NCBI RefSeq assembly: GCF_010015585.1
Contig: NW_022985092.1
Coordinates: 14,664-78,663 of the forward strand
Direction: 5' to 3'
Source: Eremomyces bilateralis CBS 781.70
Taxonomy: Eukaryota > Ascomycota > Dothideomycetes > Eremomycetales > Eremomycetaceae
Length of the DNA: 64,000 bases
Part shown: positions 1-10,569 of the stretch, piece by piece
Layout: the number at the start of each line of letters is the position of its first letter
Numbering within the stretch: the stretch's first letter is position 1
Translations under genes and position numbers: made by a program
Notes under the pieces: generated by a model
Database searches by the model: none
Told to the model about the DNA's origin: nothing
What the model saw: the letters and a program-made list of their open reading frames with translations, nothing else

Positions 1-270
1 CAAGCAAACGGACAGGTCAAGGAGGCGGTCAAGCTGCTGGAGCGTGTTGTCGCGATACAAGCGGAAGTGCTCGCAGAAGACCATCCCGATCGACTACTAT
101 CAGAGAGGGTACTTGCTGCTTTCTACAAAGATCTGCCGAAGAGGCCTGAAACAGGAGTGTATCTTTTGTCAGGTCAGCCATCAACAGATCAGGAACTAAA
201 GTCGAGCGGCACATCGAAAAGAAGACTTCTCGTAGGGCGGCTAAGAGGCCTTCTAAGAAAGGCCAAGTAA
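1..270 (+). CDS. TPR-repeat protein, 3' end only
   Basis: Frame 1 is open from the window edge to a TAA at 268-270, giving about 89 C-terminal residues. The first part, with 'KEAVKLLERVVAIQAEVL' followed by 'EDHPDRL', has the spacing of kinesin-light-chain-type tetratricopeptide repeats. Such repeats are common at the C-terminus of fungal NB-ARC/NACHT (NLR-like) proteins. The last 45 residues are basic and low complexity. The N-terminus lies outside the window, so the effector and nucleotide-binding domains cannot be judged. The neighbour is a HET-domain gene on the opposite strand, and NLR-type and HET genes often lie close together in these fungi. It could equally be a TPR-only protein. Confidence 0.6.
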   Translation, partial: QANGQVKEAVKLLERVVAIQAEVLAEDHPDRLLSERVLAAFYKDLPKRPETGVYLLSGQPSTDQELKSSGTSKRRLLVGRLRGLLRKAK

Positions 271-725
271 TTAGCTACAGCGTTCCTATCGCAGTTTGTA
301 CCCTCGGACTCCTAGAGCTGATGCCTTGGCCTGCGACAGTTATCTATGTATATGATAGATGCATAATCCTTTTATGCTTGCCTGGATTGTTATCGTCTCG
401 ATGGGAAGTGTCTACCTGCGTGGCGAACTGCGCAAACTTGCACGCTATAGCGATTACACCGTTGAAAAGATTTCTAGCATCGTTATAGGACTCTAAGGCC
501 TAGATAAGGGCCTTTAGTGAGTTATAAAAGCAACAAGAGCTCGATGGTGGTGGTATAGTGGCGGAATTCAGTTAAGCTATGAAGAGAAAATCTCCGGAAA
601 TCAGGCGAGAACGCGGCACTCCAACGTAATTTTCGTGGGTGAAGGTTTTCGAACAGCAAGGAATGACTACAGCACACAATTTATATACAACTAACTAGTT
701 AGTTAAGTTAGGGATGTTTCATATA
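271..725. other. intergenic, convergent 3' ends
   Basis: The TPR gene and the HET gene end towards each other here. The stretch is stop-rich in all frames. No tRNA, repeat or coding segment was recognised. Confidence 0.5.
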
Positions 726-2843
726 TTAACCGAAAGTCCCTATTCGGTGTTGCCATTGCCGTCCCACTCCTTGCATCATTTCCCTCTGTCCCTGGTCGAG
801 ATTGCGTATGACCGGGTCCTCCAAGTCCCAGAACATGAGTCCCTGACGCTTCCATTCGGTGACTGGCGTAGCATCTGCTGAAGGAGAGAGCAGCAAGCAC
901 ACTGCTGTTGTAGGCCTGCTTCCTTGACTGCAGATACCAAGAAGCAAAGCCTCGATTTTAGAACCGTCTTGCGACATATCGAACGGACTGAGCTCATCAA
1001 ATTCAAATGAGGCATCGATCTTTGGCCCAAATCCGATCAAGGTCTGATGGAGAGCCGTCATATTGCAGGTAGGACCTGAGAAGTATCCGACGACAGTGCG
1101 GCCGACGACAGTGTCGCCGACGATAGTACCGCCGACTGTCGTCACGGACACTTCTGTTCTCGAGTCGATTCTAGCACCAATGTCTGCCTCGTCTGTCAAG
1201 AATGCGTCCATCCTGGATGCTAATTTCGGAATACCCACATGAGGGCCTATCCTCCATCCTTTCCCAGGTGGTACCGGCTTCGTATGGAAGAACATTTGGC
1301 TCATGATTGGAGATTTTGCTATGAGTGCAGCTCCAAGTTGGTCCTGCAAATCATTGAGATCAAACTCGCGGTCCGGAGGACAGTCTGGGGCTGATCTCCC
1401 CAGCTTGAGATTGAAGACTTGCATGATACCGTAGACGCGATCATTCGCGCGCTTTGTCTTCACCGTACGCTTCTGTGACGCTCGGAGAAGGATTGTTGGA
1501 AGTCGAGCGCGGAGTTCCATGCATCCTGAATTCTCGAGACATGTCCGAAGGGCTTGTGCTGGTCGTACGTCTCGGAAAAAGGACGCATCGAGGGTTTGCC
1601 CGACCTCGTCAATAAAGTCCGTGAAATCGGAGAGCACGGTGAAGTCGGACCATTTACTGATTCTCTTAATCCATGGTTGTCCATCACGGTCCCTTAAGTG
1701 CGCATCGCTCCGTAAGTATGCTTCCTGAAGAGTCCACAGCGATGAGAACCAAGGCTCCTTTGCAAAGCTCTCCATGGATTCAATCATCGTGCAGATGCAC
1801 TGTTTCAAGTCTCGGGCAAGGTCTAACAGATCCACTAAGTCGTCTACTGTCGGTTTCGGTTCCTGCACCTTCTTCGGCGGCTTTCCAGAACGAGTGAACA
1901 TCCCACTCTGCTTTGTCAAGTTTTTGACCATCTCATTCATCGTAGCTAGTTGTGGGTCGTGAGCAATGGTTTCTGGCAGTATTGCTGCTGGAACGTCTGG
2001 TTCGAAGCTCAACCCCCTCCAGTCTGCCATCGCGCGAGCTTTTCGTAAGTCGAAGCCCCAATCCGGGGCGTCTAGTTCTTCCAACACAGCTGCTTTCCCA
2101 GATTTCTGCAGTCCAGAAGAGAGACCTTTCACGTAGTCTTCGCTCGCTGACAGAAAACGGTATCCTTTGCAGAATTGTGCAAAGATCTTCTCAACCTCAG
2201 CATTTTCAAACTCATGCAGCCATGCATAAACGGAGTGCGCTCCTTTGAAAATTGCAGCCTGGCGTCCAACTTCCAATTCTTTCTCGCGCGATCCGTTCCG
2301 TTGGTCGATACATGCGACGTCAAGCCACACAAATTCCACTGGCACATCATAATAAGCGCCCGACATGCCTTTTCTGTGGGAGCTCGGCAGGCTCCGGATC
2401 AGGTTGACGAACTGCTCCTTGGTGAAGCGAGCTGGATCCACCCGGGGTATCTTCCAAGGAGTGCCAAAGTCCAACGCTGTGATGGAAGGATGTGAATCAG
2501 GAGAGAGTTGCCATCTTCCCCAAGTATATGTGATAGCATGGTACTGTGGCTGTTCCTTGCCCCCGTAGATGTTTCCTGGTCGCCAGGGGTATGAAGTCAG
2601 TGTTGATATATGAAGAAGTCGCCGCGGCCAAGCGCACTCGTCGTCGAAGGCCGGATCCACTCGCGTATGTTCGGGATCCAAGTTTAGTTGGGACTGGGAA
2701 CTGGAGGGTTGGAGACCGGAAGGTTGGGGATTGGAGGGTTCATGTTGGAGATTGGAGGTGGGCTTCCGCCATCCATGGGGTAGTAGTTTTGCTTTCAAAC
2801 TCATCTGGACTGGACTGGACTGTTGCTCGATGCCAGGTTGCAA
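726..2843 (-). CDS. HET-domain (heterokaryon incompatibility) protein
   Basis: Single-exon gene of 705 codons. Residues about 100-240 carry the HET signature blocks: 'YHAITYTWG', then 'FVWLDVACIDQRNGSREKE', then 'AIFKGAHSVYAWL'. These match the HET family (PF06985) pattern Y-x-[AC]-[LI]-[ST]-Y-x-WG and W-[ILV]-D-x-[IVL]-CIDQ. HET proteins trigger cell death or growth arrest after fusion of unlike individuals, usually as the output domain of a recognition pair. The first 70 residues are low complexity (Q, S, P rich). Near residue 575 a 15-bp tandem repeat encodes VGxTV units (see repeat 1087-1146). An internal Met at codon 14 could be the true start. No introns are needed. The protein's partner is unknown; the TPR protein next door is one candidate. 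Confidence 0.85.
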   Translation of the reverse strand: MQPGIEQQSSPVQMSLKAKLLPHGWRKPTSNLQHEPSNPQPSGLQPSSSQSQLNLDPEHTRVDPAFDDECAWPRRLLHISTLTSYPWRPGNIYGGKEQPQYHAITYTWGRWQLSPDSHPSITALDFGTPWKIPRVDPARFTKEQFVNLIRSLPSSHRKGMSGAYYDVPVEFVWLDVACIDQRNGSREKELEVGRQAAIFKGAHSVYAWLHEFENAEVEKIFAQFCKGYRFLSASEDYVKGLSSGLQKSGKAAVLEELDAPDWGFDLRKARAMADWRGLSFEPDVPAAILPETIAHDPQLATMNEMVKNLTKQSGMFTRSGKPPKKVQEPKPTVDDLVDLLDLARDLKQCICTMIESMESFAKEPWFSSLWTLQEAYLRSDAHLRDRDGQPWIKRISKWSDFTVLSDFTDFIDEVGQTLDASFFRDVRPAQALRTCLENSGCMELRARLPTILLRASQKRTVKTKRANDRVYGIMQVFNLKLGRSAPDCPPDREFDLNDLQDQLGAALIAKSPIMSQMFFHTKPVPPGKGWRIGPHVGIPKLASRMDAFLTDEADIGARIDSRTEVSVTTVGGTIVGDTVVGRTVVGYFSGPTCNMTALHQTLIGFGPKIDASFEFDELSPFDMSQDGSKIEALLLGICSQGSRPTTAVCLLLSPSADATPVTEWKRQGLMFWDLEDPVIRNLDQGQREMMQGVGRQWQHRIGTFG
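1087..1146 (-). repeat. 15-bp in-frame tandem repeat inside the HET gene
   Basis: On the plus strand, units beginning 'ccgacgacagtg' recur at 1087, 1102 and 1117, with a weaker fourth at 1132. On the coding strand they encode successive V-x-G-x-T pentads. Because the unit is five codons long, gain or loss of copies keeps the frame. Minisatellites of this kind allow rapid length change in a protein surface. Confidence 0.75.
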
Positions 2844-4308
2844 ATATGATCGACCAACGCAATCTTTGGAATTGATAAGTGTTCTGAGGTCAAGTTAAGA
2901 GCAAACCTGAAGGATTGGCCGACTTTTGTTCCCCACCTCCGTCCCTACACCAGCTTTATCAGATTTCCCTATCTCAACGAGACCCTCCAATATGCACGAT
3001 ATCAGCGCCACAACGCCTTGGAAGTCAATAATAGTATCACAATGGCAGTTACCCCTCTCTTGGCGAGAGTTTTGGTCTCCGGAATCCTTGATCTCAGCTG
3101 CAATAAGCTATGTTTAATAACGCCACAGAAGTCGGTGCTAAATTAACAAGCAAGCCGGTTGAATCCTTCTCATCCGTGATGTGCAGACGCCAAAATACTG
3201 ATGCTGAATAGGGAGTTCGATAAGTTGCAACCTGCAAATTGGGTTCCGGCGTTCAGCCCGTCCGTCGTTCGCCCGTTATGTATTACTGCGTATTAGTAGT
3301 GTTTAGCATGTGGGCATCCTACTTCCTAGGAGAGCGAAACAAGTTGGAAGGAACGGGCCGCAAGCGAGCTCTACATACTCCGCACAGTACGTACCATAAT
3401 AAACCCCTGAAGAGAAACGAGACTGCCAAGCACCAACTGCCGGCTCTGTCCTGCTTCCTGATCTCCTGATTTACTCATCGGGTAGAAAATATAACATGGA
3501 CACTTCTACACGCCAGTTGCATAATCAGCGCCGTTGCTGCTGCGTTCTAACAAAATACTATTCTCTTTCTTTTGTGCGGGCGCTCTATATCTCGCTTGCG
3601 CCACAGGCTTTGGGTCGTCCATGGCACCGGAAGGCGGGTATCATGAACATATCCTGTGCTCATGTTGATTGCGTACATAATAATGTGCGTTAGACTGGGG
3701 ATGAGTCCCGTGTTGACAATCCCCTGGATATTATGGTGTTTATGGGTGGGAAGAGAAGGTATTTGTATTGGAGCACTTCTATGACACTGGCCACAGTTTC
3801 GGAGCGCTTTGATGACCATAAATCTTCTCTTGGTCATATCGAGTATTTCCAAATCTTTGCGCGCGCAATCATCTCCATCAATCTATTCCATCTCCTTTTC
3901 CATTTTCTCTCTAAGCTGTTATTCGCCCACAGCCTGGAGCGGAAGCGATCACGCCTTGGGCCTCATTCTGCCACCTGTACGCTTCATGTCTACCAAACTC
4001 TTTCCGAAGAGAAGTGGTCTCAAAACCCATACGCATCTATTTCCTTAAATGGCTCAGTCACCTTTCTAAGACCACTTTTTGGCATCAATTTGATTCCGAA
4101 TGCGGTCCTTGGCCATGTCGGGATCTGGGTCGATTTGCACCTACCCTGTGCGAATTTTTCAGCACACCCCGCAAGCGGTTTTGTCAACGAAAATGGATGT
4201 CTCCCTTGAAGTACTCCGCATTATTTAAGGTATCTTCAAAGAAGTGGTACTGGCGTCTTCTTCATCAGTCACCGGTCCAGCGATGGCAACTTCAACAATC
4301 ACCACCTA
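2844..4308. other. intergenic, no supported gene
   Basis: Only short unrelated open frames occur. The longest is 158 codons (plus, 3733-4209); it has no recognisable domain and its composition is unlike the neighbouring genes. The HET promoter must lie in the proximal part, but no clear TATA or CAAT element was identified. Confidence 0.4.
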
Positions 4309-4428
4309 TCGCAAGATGCCCCTATTGGTTTCTACTGCCCTAACATTCCTTTCACTGCCCATTACCCCTAGGCTAAGCCTATTTCGGACTGCTTAGTCTC
4401 TTCTCATGTATTTAGTTATCTTCAACTG
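4309..4428 (+). repeat. dispersed repeat, copy A
   Basis: This segment matches 23411-23515 in the same orientation. Both start 'tcgcaagatgcccct', share 'ttggtttctactgccct', then a block related to 'tacccctaggctaagccta', and end 'atgtattt..agttatcttca'. Copy A has about 19 extra bases between the second and third blocks. The family is unknown. It could be part of an LTR, a MITE or the 5' flank of the adjacent LINE. Confidence 0.65.
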
Positions 4429-5619
4429 CCCCCGAAGTCCAACTGTACGCGTCCACGTCGCCGCGGGTGGAAACATTGATGGAGAAGAGTTCTCTATTGA
4501 TGGCTAAGTACAGTGGCGATGAGAGAGACGCACGCGTCGCGCGTGCAGGTCGCAGGTGTTGAGCGTGGTATCGCCATACCACCAACACCAGCACGACTGT
4601 GTCTACTGCCTCCGCTTAGACATGGTGTCCTTTCATCAAGGGAGGCCTCTTGAGGGATACAAAGGGATACGAAAACCATCCGATAGGGGTCTATCTAGCT
4701 CGCAGCTGGATCCGGAAGCCTGACTTATCATTAGGTGGATGAGGACGCGTCCTAGGCCTCTAACAGGACACCCTCAGGCTCGCCTACTCTGGGGTTACGC
4801 GTAGCGAGGGTTTGGAACAATCCTAATTCTAAAGAACTTGTTAAGGCTAACTTGTATAAATCTAGGCGAACTCTGTTAAGGCCGGAGGGCCTCTTCGCAA
4901 CGGGAGCGCTTGTTAAGGCCCCTCTATCGGAACCTGTTAATATCACAACGACACGAGCTTACCGGGCGTAACAAGCACGACAGCTTACGGAACTGGAGTC
5001 ACAGGCCAGTCGATAGAGGGGAAACATAGGTATGCTCCTGGTGGAGGCTTGATGGGGACACAGACCCGTCGCTTGGATCTATACAATGGGAGAATTACGG
5101 GCCAACTTAAGATGATGGAGACACGAGCTTGGTTAGTAGGATAAGGCTGCTTGCGTTGCCCGGAGCGGAACGAATGCGTACTGCCTTATCCTGCAAGACA
5201 CGGTCGGCCCATCAGAGGGAGACCTCTATGGGCAACGCGAAACGGCTACTGTTTACCGTAGTCGCGGGGCGTAGTGCGTGGTAGCCACTGCTGGCTCCAA
5301 GGACCTCATCCCTTCAATGGGCTCTGACCCTTGGTGAATCTGAAAGCAGACGGGATCAGACCCCGGCCGGAGAGACTACCACGTGGCTCGAGAGAACGGA
5401 TGCGCGTGTCGGCATACAGAGAGACAGGACCAGTCGTAATTAGACTGGAACGCTGGTGTTGTATGCTTAGGGAGCAAGCAGGCGTTACACAGGCAGAGAC
5501 CCTTTTGGTCCGGGGGCGACTGTAGAAGAGTAAAGTACAGATGGTACAGCTCAGAAAACTGTGGCAGGAGTCTGGATAGGCAGACTGGTGAAACCTGCGA
5601 TTGTATACAAACACAACAT
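4429..5619. other. probable transposon-derived stretch upstream of the LINE
   Basis: No long coding frame is present. The sequence is GC-rich with repeated small motifs ('gttaaggc' recurs near 4840, 4876 and 4911) and runs directly into the LINE fragment. It may be the LINE 5' untranslated region joined to its 3' end after an internal deletion, or other repeats. I cannot decide from sequence alone. Confidence 0.3.
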
Positions 5620-6900
5620 AATGTCCTGCCCTCTCATGGAAGGACCATATCCTCCGGGCAACACAGAGGGGACTTAAGGCCTTCGATTCCCTGGCGAGGG
5701 TAACTTCATCGGTATGGGGGCCATCCGTCCGGAAATCGAGGCTGCTCTACACAGCGGTTGCACGACCCATTATGACATACGGCGCCCCTATTTGGGGAGT
5801 CTGTCAGCAGGGTGAGCCAATCTCTGAAGGCAAAATGAAGGACCTAGCCAAGGTTCAGAACAAGTGTCTACGAAAGATCCTAGGGGCTTACAAACGGACA
5901 CCAATCGCCGCGCTTGAGAGAGAGGCGGACGTTCCCCCAATCGAACTCTACGTCCAAGAACGGGCTGCCCAAAGAGCAGCATCGACGAACTCCCACAAGG
6001 TCACTACCCAGATTGAGGGAGCCCTGACGCAAGTCTGGGATGCTGCGTCTGCTCCTCCGAGACGAACTCGAGGCCGACCCCGCCGTATCCGGTCTAAACC
6101 TGAACCCGCGATGTGTACACTTCGGACCCAGTATGACAGACTTCTGTTCCCCCGGCCCGAACCAGTTAGGGGATATCAGACACAACAGCGAAAAGGCCCG
6201 CACCGGACGATCCAGGACGAGTATCGAGCGAAATGGAGGGAGAGATGGCAAGTCGAAGCGGCCAGACCAGGAAGGAGAGCAAGGACATGGAAGGACCCGT
6301 GGGAAACCCAGTGCCTTAACCGGTACGACGGCCTTCAGAAACACGAGGCCTCGGCGCTCATGGCACTACGGACTGAGGTAGTTTGAGTTAAAGGATGGCT
6401 CGCAAAAATTGGTGTCCCTGGAATCCACCCAGCGTGTGAGTGCGGTGCCCCCCGACAGTCTCTCTACCATCTCCTTGCATTTTGCCCGCAGCGGACCGAC
6501 CAGAGGATCGCGCTCCTCCAACGAGCTGGAACAACGGACTTTAAGAGGATATTGCATGACAGGGACAAGGTGCGCCACGCAGCAAGGTGGCTGATCGATG
6601 CGGGAGGCCTAGAGCAATACCGGGTGGCCAAGGAAGTTGAGGAGGAGGTAATAGAGGACTGGAAACCGTTCCAGCTCCTCCACGACGTGCCAGAATAAGC
6701 TCTCCGCGTAGGCGGAAACACCGACTCGTACGGATAGATGATAAACGTTTGAGATAGTCTACTAAAGGGAGGAGGGGGGGTTTATGTATCCGCAGCCTCA
6801 GGGCTACGGGGAAATTTTTGCCCTCGGCAGACCAGATAGAATGCCGTGCTCATAGACCCGAAAGGGATCCAGATAGTACGTTAAATTGATTCTTATTATT
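5620..6900 (+). mobile_element. 5'-truncated Tad-type LINE (non-LTR retrotransposon)
   Basis: One frame carries the distal part of a LINE ORF2 from about 5622 to the TAA at about 6696. It starts around 'WKDHILRATQRGLKAFDSL', continues through 'LLYTAVARPIMTYGAPIW', typical of the region after the reverse transcriptase palm, and includes 'VQNKCLRKILGAYKRTP'. The terminal Cys-containing tail 'CECGAPRQSLYHLL.FC' follows. An in-frame TGA at 6384-6386 splits the last 104 codons from the preceding frame. The catalytic RT core and endonuclease are missing, so the copy cannot move by itself. The bases after 6700 up to about 6900, ending in an 'attattattaat' run, are probably its 3' UTR and tail. As a LINE it has no terminal repeats. 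Confidence 0.8.
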
Positions 6901-7817
6901 ATTAATAGACATACAAAGCCAACTGACATTAGCCCCAAATGCCGCAGCTGCCAAGATAATATTCGGTATTATCAATCAACTCCAACTGCAGTGTCAGCAG
7001 GCACTCTGGTTTGTAATGGATTGCCGTAGTGTGTAAAGTCAATGGACATTATATAGCCCCAAGGGAGATCGCTGAGCACTGGACAAACCAATTCAAAATA
7101 GCCAAGTTCACAACAGGTTTGACAAATCACCCGGCTGTCCCTCACATAGAATCTCAAAAGCGCAATTTAGGGAGTTTCATACACATTTCGCAGGGATCGG
7201 TGAGACGGCACTTAGGAATGGAATAGTTGAGGTGACCACAAAAATAAGCGTCTCTTATCACCCATAGTGATTCCCTAGGATGTCCATCAAGTCAGCGAAA
7301 GCAAGTAACTTGGAATGGAACATGGCTGGAGATCAAACTAACTGTTCTTTACGTCACCCAAGACAGATGAGCGGACCCAGTCGTGTCCGTTCCGTCATCT
7401 CTTCAGATCTGAGTTCCTTTTGCAGACTTCCATTCGAAGGAACTGGCCGACATACGATAATCATATGGAACAGGACTTGACGCGCCAAACCACTCAACTC
7501 TGTTGCCAAGTGGAGGATTGTGAGTCTATAAGTTCATCGATCGATTGAGGCAAGTCTGCTGTCTTGAACAGCCTTAGAGAAGGCCTTTTGACGCTATCTG
7601 CGCCAATGGTATTCCGGCCTTGGGGGTATCAAGAAGCTGATGATGACTTAAATTAGTAAGATAACAGTCGAAGCTGGAAGAGCTTGACTCATTAAGTAAC
7701 TACAATTAAAAGAACGTGATTACCAACACTTCATATAAGTGAATGCTAAGTAGGTACATCCCCTGTAGGGTGATCGAATGTATATGGGGTCTCCAATTCT
7801 CGCGGTACATGAAACTC
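6901..7817. other. intergenic, nothing recognised
   Basis: Short frames only. No tRNA, repeat pair or domain was seen between the LINE tail and the 3' end of the membrane-protein gene. Confidence 0.4.
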
Positions 7818-9077
7818 CTATACCGTCGTTTTTCCACTGCTAGAATCCTCACAATCCCTACCATTCGTCACTCTCGACATCATGACGGTCTTGATAATAC
7901 CATCACCATGATATGGCTTACACTCTGCTGAGCGCATATCATCCTCCATCTTTCCACAAGTAATATTTGTATCAATCCCAACTGAGCCAGGAAAGTATTG
8001 CGATTGCTGCCTGACTGATCTGCCGTTCGTGCGGGTAGCAAGCGGGGTACCGGATACGTGATCGGTATCGGAATTTGACATGTCGACGCGATGGGCATTT
8101 CGGACGATTTTTGAAATCAGCTCTGACATGGTGAGTTCGATGTGGAGTTTGGCCATGTAAGCGACTGGAGCAAACTGGATATAGCTGAGTTCATGTTAGT
8201 TCCTGATATGCACAAATATATAGAGCGCCCCATGGAGTTGTAGAGAACCACTCCGGACAGGTGCGAATCAATAATTGAGACATACTCATAGTTGTTTGGC
8301 AGGCTCTGCAAACCAAGAAGCAAAATGTCCATGGACGTGGAAACGAGGACAACCGCCGCGTTGAACTTGAAAAGGGGCCAGTACTTCTTCAAGCCTTTTG
8401 CAATGAGGTTGGATCGTACCAGGTACAAGAAGTACAAATTGAGCCCGAGATCAATGACGAGGAAGATAGACTTTTCAACCCGTTCCCAAATATGGTTTAG
8501 ATGGATGTAGGTCGGACTAACTTTTAGGTTTCCAGGAATCCATAGGCAGAAAACGGAGACGTTGACAAGGCCGACGAAAATAAAAAGACCCCATTTGATC
8601 ATTCGGGATTTCCGCCTGTTTACCATGATCAAACTGACACGGTTGGCGACGATTTGCAACAACAATTGGGTTATGATGGTCCATATAAGCACTGCTTTTA
8701 GTCAGAACCAAAAAAATACCTTCGTTGCAAAATTGTGCATGACCTACCAATACCAAAGAAGTATGCCAAACTAGAGCACCTGATGTTAGTACTCCGATCA
8801 GCCAGCGCAGGAACGGCGCTGAAAACACAGAATTCAGGGCAACGCACCTTGGCGGGATAGTCCCACGTAAGAATAGGTACGTGACAAGAGCGAATATGAA
8901 ATTCGCTATCACCTCCACCCATATCATGAAAAGGTACCAGTTCAGAAGGCTTCGCGTCCGTTTCCAGATGCTCCAGGACTGTCGCATTGCTTTGGTCGTA
9001 GTAAAGAAAAACAGTGCAATAAAAGTGCCGAAGAAGATGGAAGCGAATTCCGTAGCGAGGGTAGATGATTCGCCCAT
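7818..9077 (-). CDS. multi-span integral membrane protein, fungal-specific, function unknown
   Basis: Four exons join in frame: 9077-8848, 8779-8748 (only 32 nt), 8694-8286 and 8184-7818, giving 345 residues. Introns are 68, 53 and 101 bp with GT..AG ends. Splicing the microexon creates a continuous helix, '..CSSLAYFFGIAVLIWTII', and replaces the divergent tail read in the unspliced frame. The last intron restores 'YIQFAPVAYMAKL'. About seven hydrophobic segments are visible: near residues 10-30, 45-68, 75-100, 115-140, 155-175, 190-215 and one near the last splice junction. A polar C-terminal tail of about 90 residues follows. It resembles a family of uncharacterised ascomycete 7-TM proteins with a conserved 'DLGLN.YFLYLVR' block; I know of no assigned function. 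A start at 9113 would add 12 residues. Confidence 0.8.
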
Positions 9078-10560
9078 GGTGACAGTGTAACGAATGTGAA
9101 TAGGTTTGGTCAATCGCTAATGAAGTGTAAGCAAGTTATCACTTTGGTACGAACAGGATCATAGAGAAGTACAACGGACACGCGGGAGGTGACACACCTT
9201 AGCAAATTGAATCTGTTTGAGAGACGCTCATCTCGACCCTATAGGCAAGGCGTTGCAGACGGAGGATTTAAGAACTTTCCAAGGTATCAAAAGGAGAGAA
9301 TGAGGCCGGTGTGGGATTCAGTCTCTCGCGGAAGGCCTGACGATCGCAAGCCTTCTGACACTCTCAATTACCTTAAGGAATCCAAACAGTATCTCTCAAG
9401 AGGGTGGTTTTGATGCCTCTTGCCCTGATCTTCGACTGTTTCGCTAACAACGCTCATCAGCTGAGTTACTGTCATAGCGCTCGAGGACGCCGACTGAAAG
9501 CCATGTCCTGGTTGCAGGCTCGTATAAACACCAGTACGAGCAGCGTCTACACTCCACAATCCAATGGCAGGCATGGACGGGCTCTGAAGGAGGAACCTGC
9601 ACTTCCGTTGGGATTGAGGAAGCCGATCTCTGGATGAATATTGAGTTATTGACGGCAGCACTAACAGCACTGAGTCGTAGGCAGTGCGGTATTCCTTCGG
9701 AGGGAGCCAATCAGCTGCCGGCAGTTTTTGATCACCTAGAAAGGCCAGAACTTAGAAAGGTTTTTTCCGCCCAATTGATTGCGATTTGCGGATTGGAGGT
9801 TCGGGCCAAAATGATTACCCCCCAACCCCCATAGGCCATAACTCATAAAGGCTTGACTTGGGGAAATTACCTGACTCCTTTCCTTGAGAATGCATGACAT
9901 GTCGATTGGAATTTGGAACGAGTCGGAGAGGCTGAATAAGTAGTTACACCAACCAAGCCGTGTGGGGAAATCTTCTACAATCAACGCCGATCATTATTGA
10001 CGATCGGGCCAAATAGCGCCGTAAGTAGCGCGAAGTCAGAAGCTGCACAGATCGTTCGGGATCCCCTGGTGGGCCTGACCCCGCATTCTCTCGTGTTGTG
10101 CCCAATCGACTGCAGTCTCCAGGTGTGTTGATATTGGACTCGGCAGCTGTGGCGGTGAATGTCGCAATGCGATCAAGGGAAGTTCCCAAGGTCTCGGAAT
10201 CTGTCACCGATCATAGGTGAGGATCTTGATAGGGAGGCTGTCGCCGCTCTGTAGTGCCGGACATCGGTATATGAGCTTATTGGCTCTATCATATCGCCGC
10301 TTCTACGAGTCTGTGATGTGCTCATAACGAGATATTCCTATGGAGTTTACCATCTTGGCATTATTTAGTATGTCCATACTTAGAGGGCTGTGATTAGGAC
10401 CCATAATTACAATTACACGTGACTAGAAACCATTACCGATAACTACCGACTCCTCCCTGCAAAATACTAGGAAAATGTTATGGTCCCAGGCCTGCGGCCT
10501 GTTCTCTTGGTTGTGGCTGAAGACGTGGCTGGTGGATTATATCAGAGAAGCAAACAAACA
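9078..10560. other. intergenic, gene-poor
   Basis: Contains only short, mutually overlapping frames around 9370-9830 with no recognisable domain. The upstream region of the membrane-protein gene lies at the left end. Nothing else was identified. Confidence 0.4.
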
Positions 10561-10569
10561 TGGTAACAC

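Noticed and set aside
3733-4209. 158-codon plus-strand open frame
   Set aside because: No domain, no signal peptide followed by plausible mature protein, overlapping alternatives of equal quality. Treated as chance.
8819-8847. 29-bp intron candidate within the 7-TM gene
   Set aside because: Too short for a fungal intron. The longer 68-bp choice ending at 8780 plus the microexon gives better sequence continuity.
9370-9830. overlapping 60-100 codon frames on both strands
   Set aside because: They overlap one another, lack recognisable motifs and have no splice partners.
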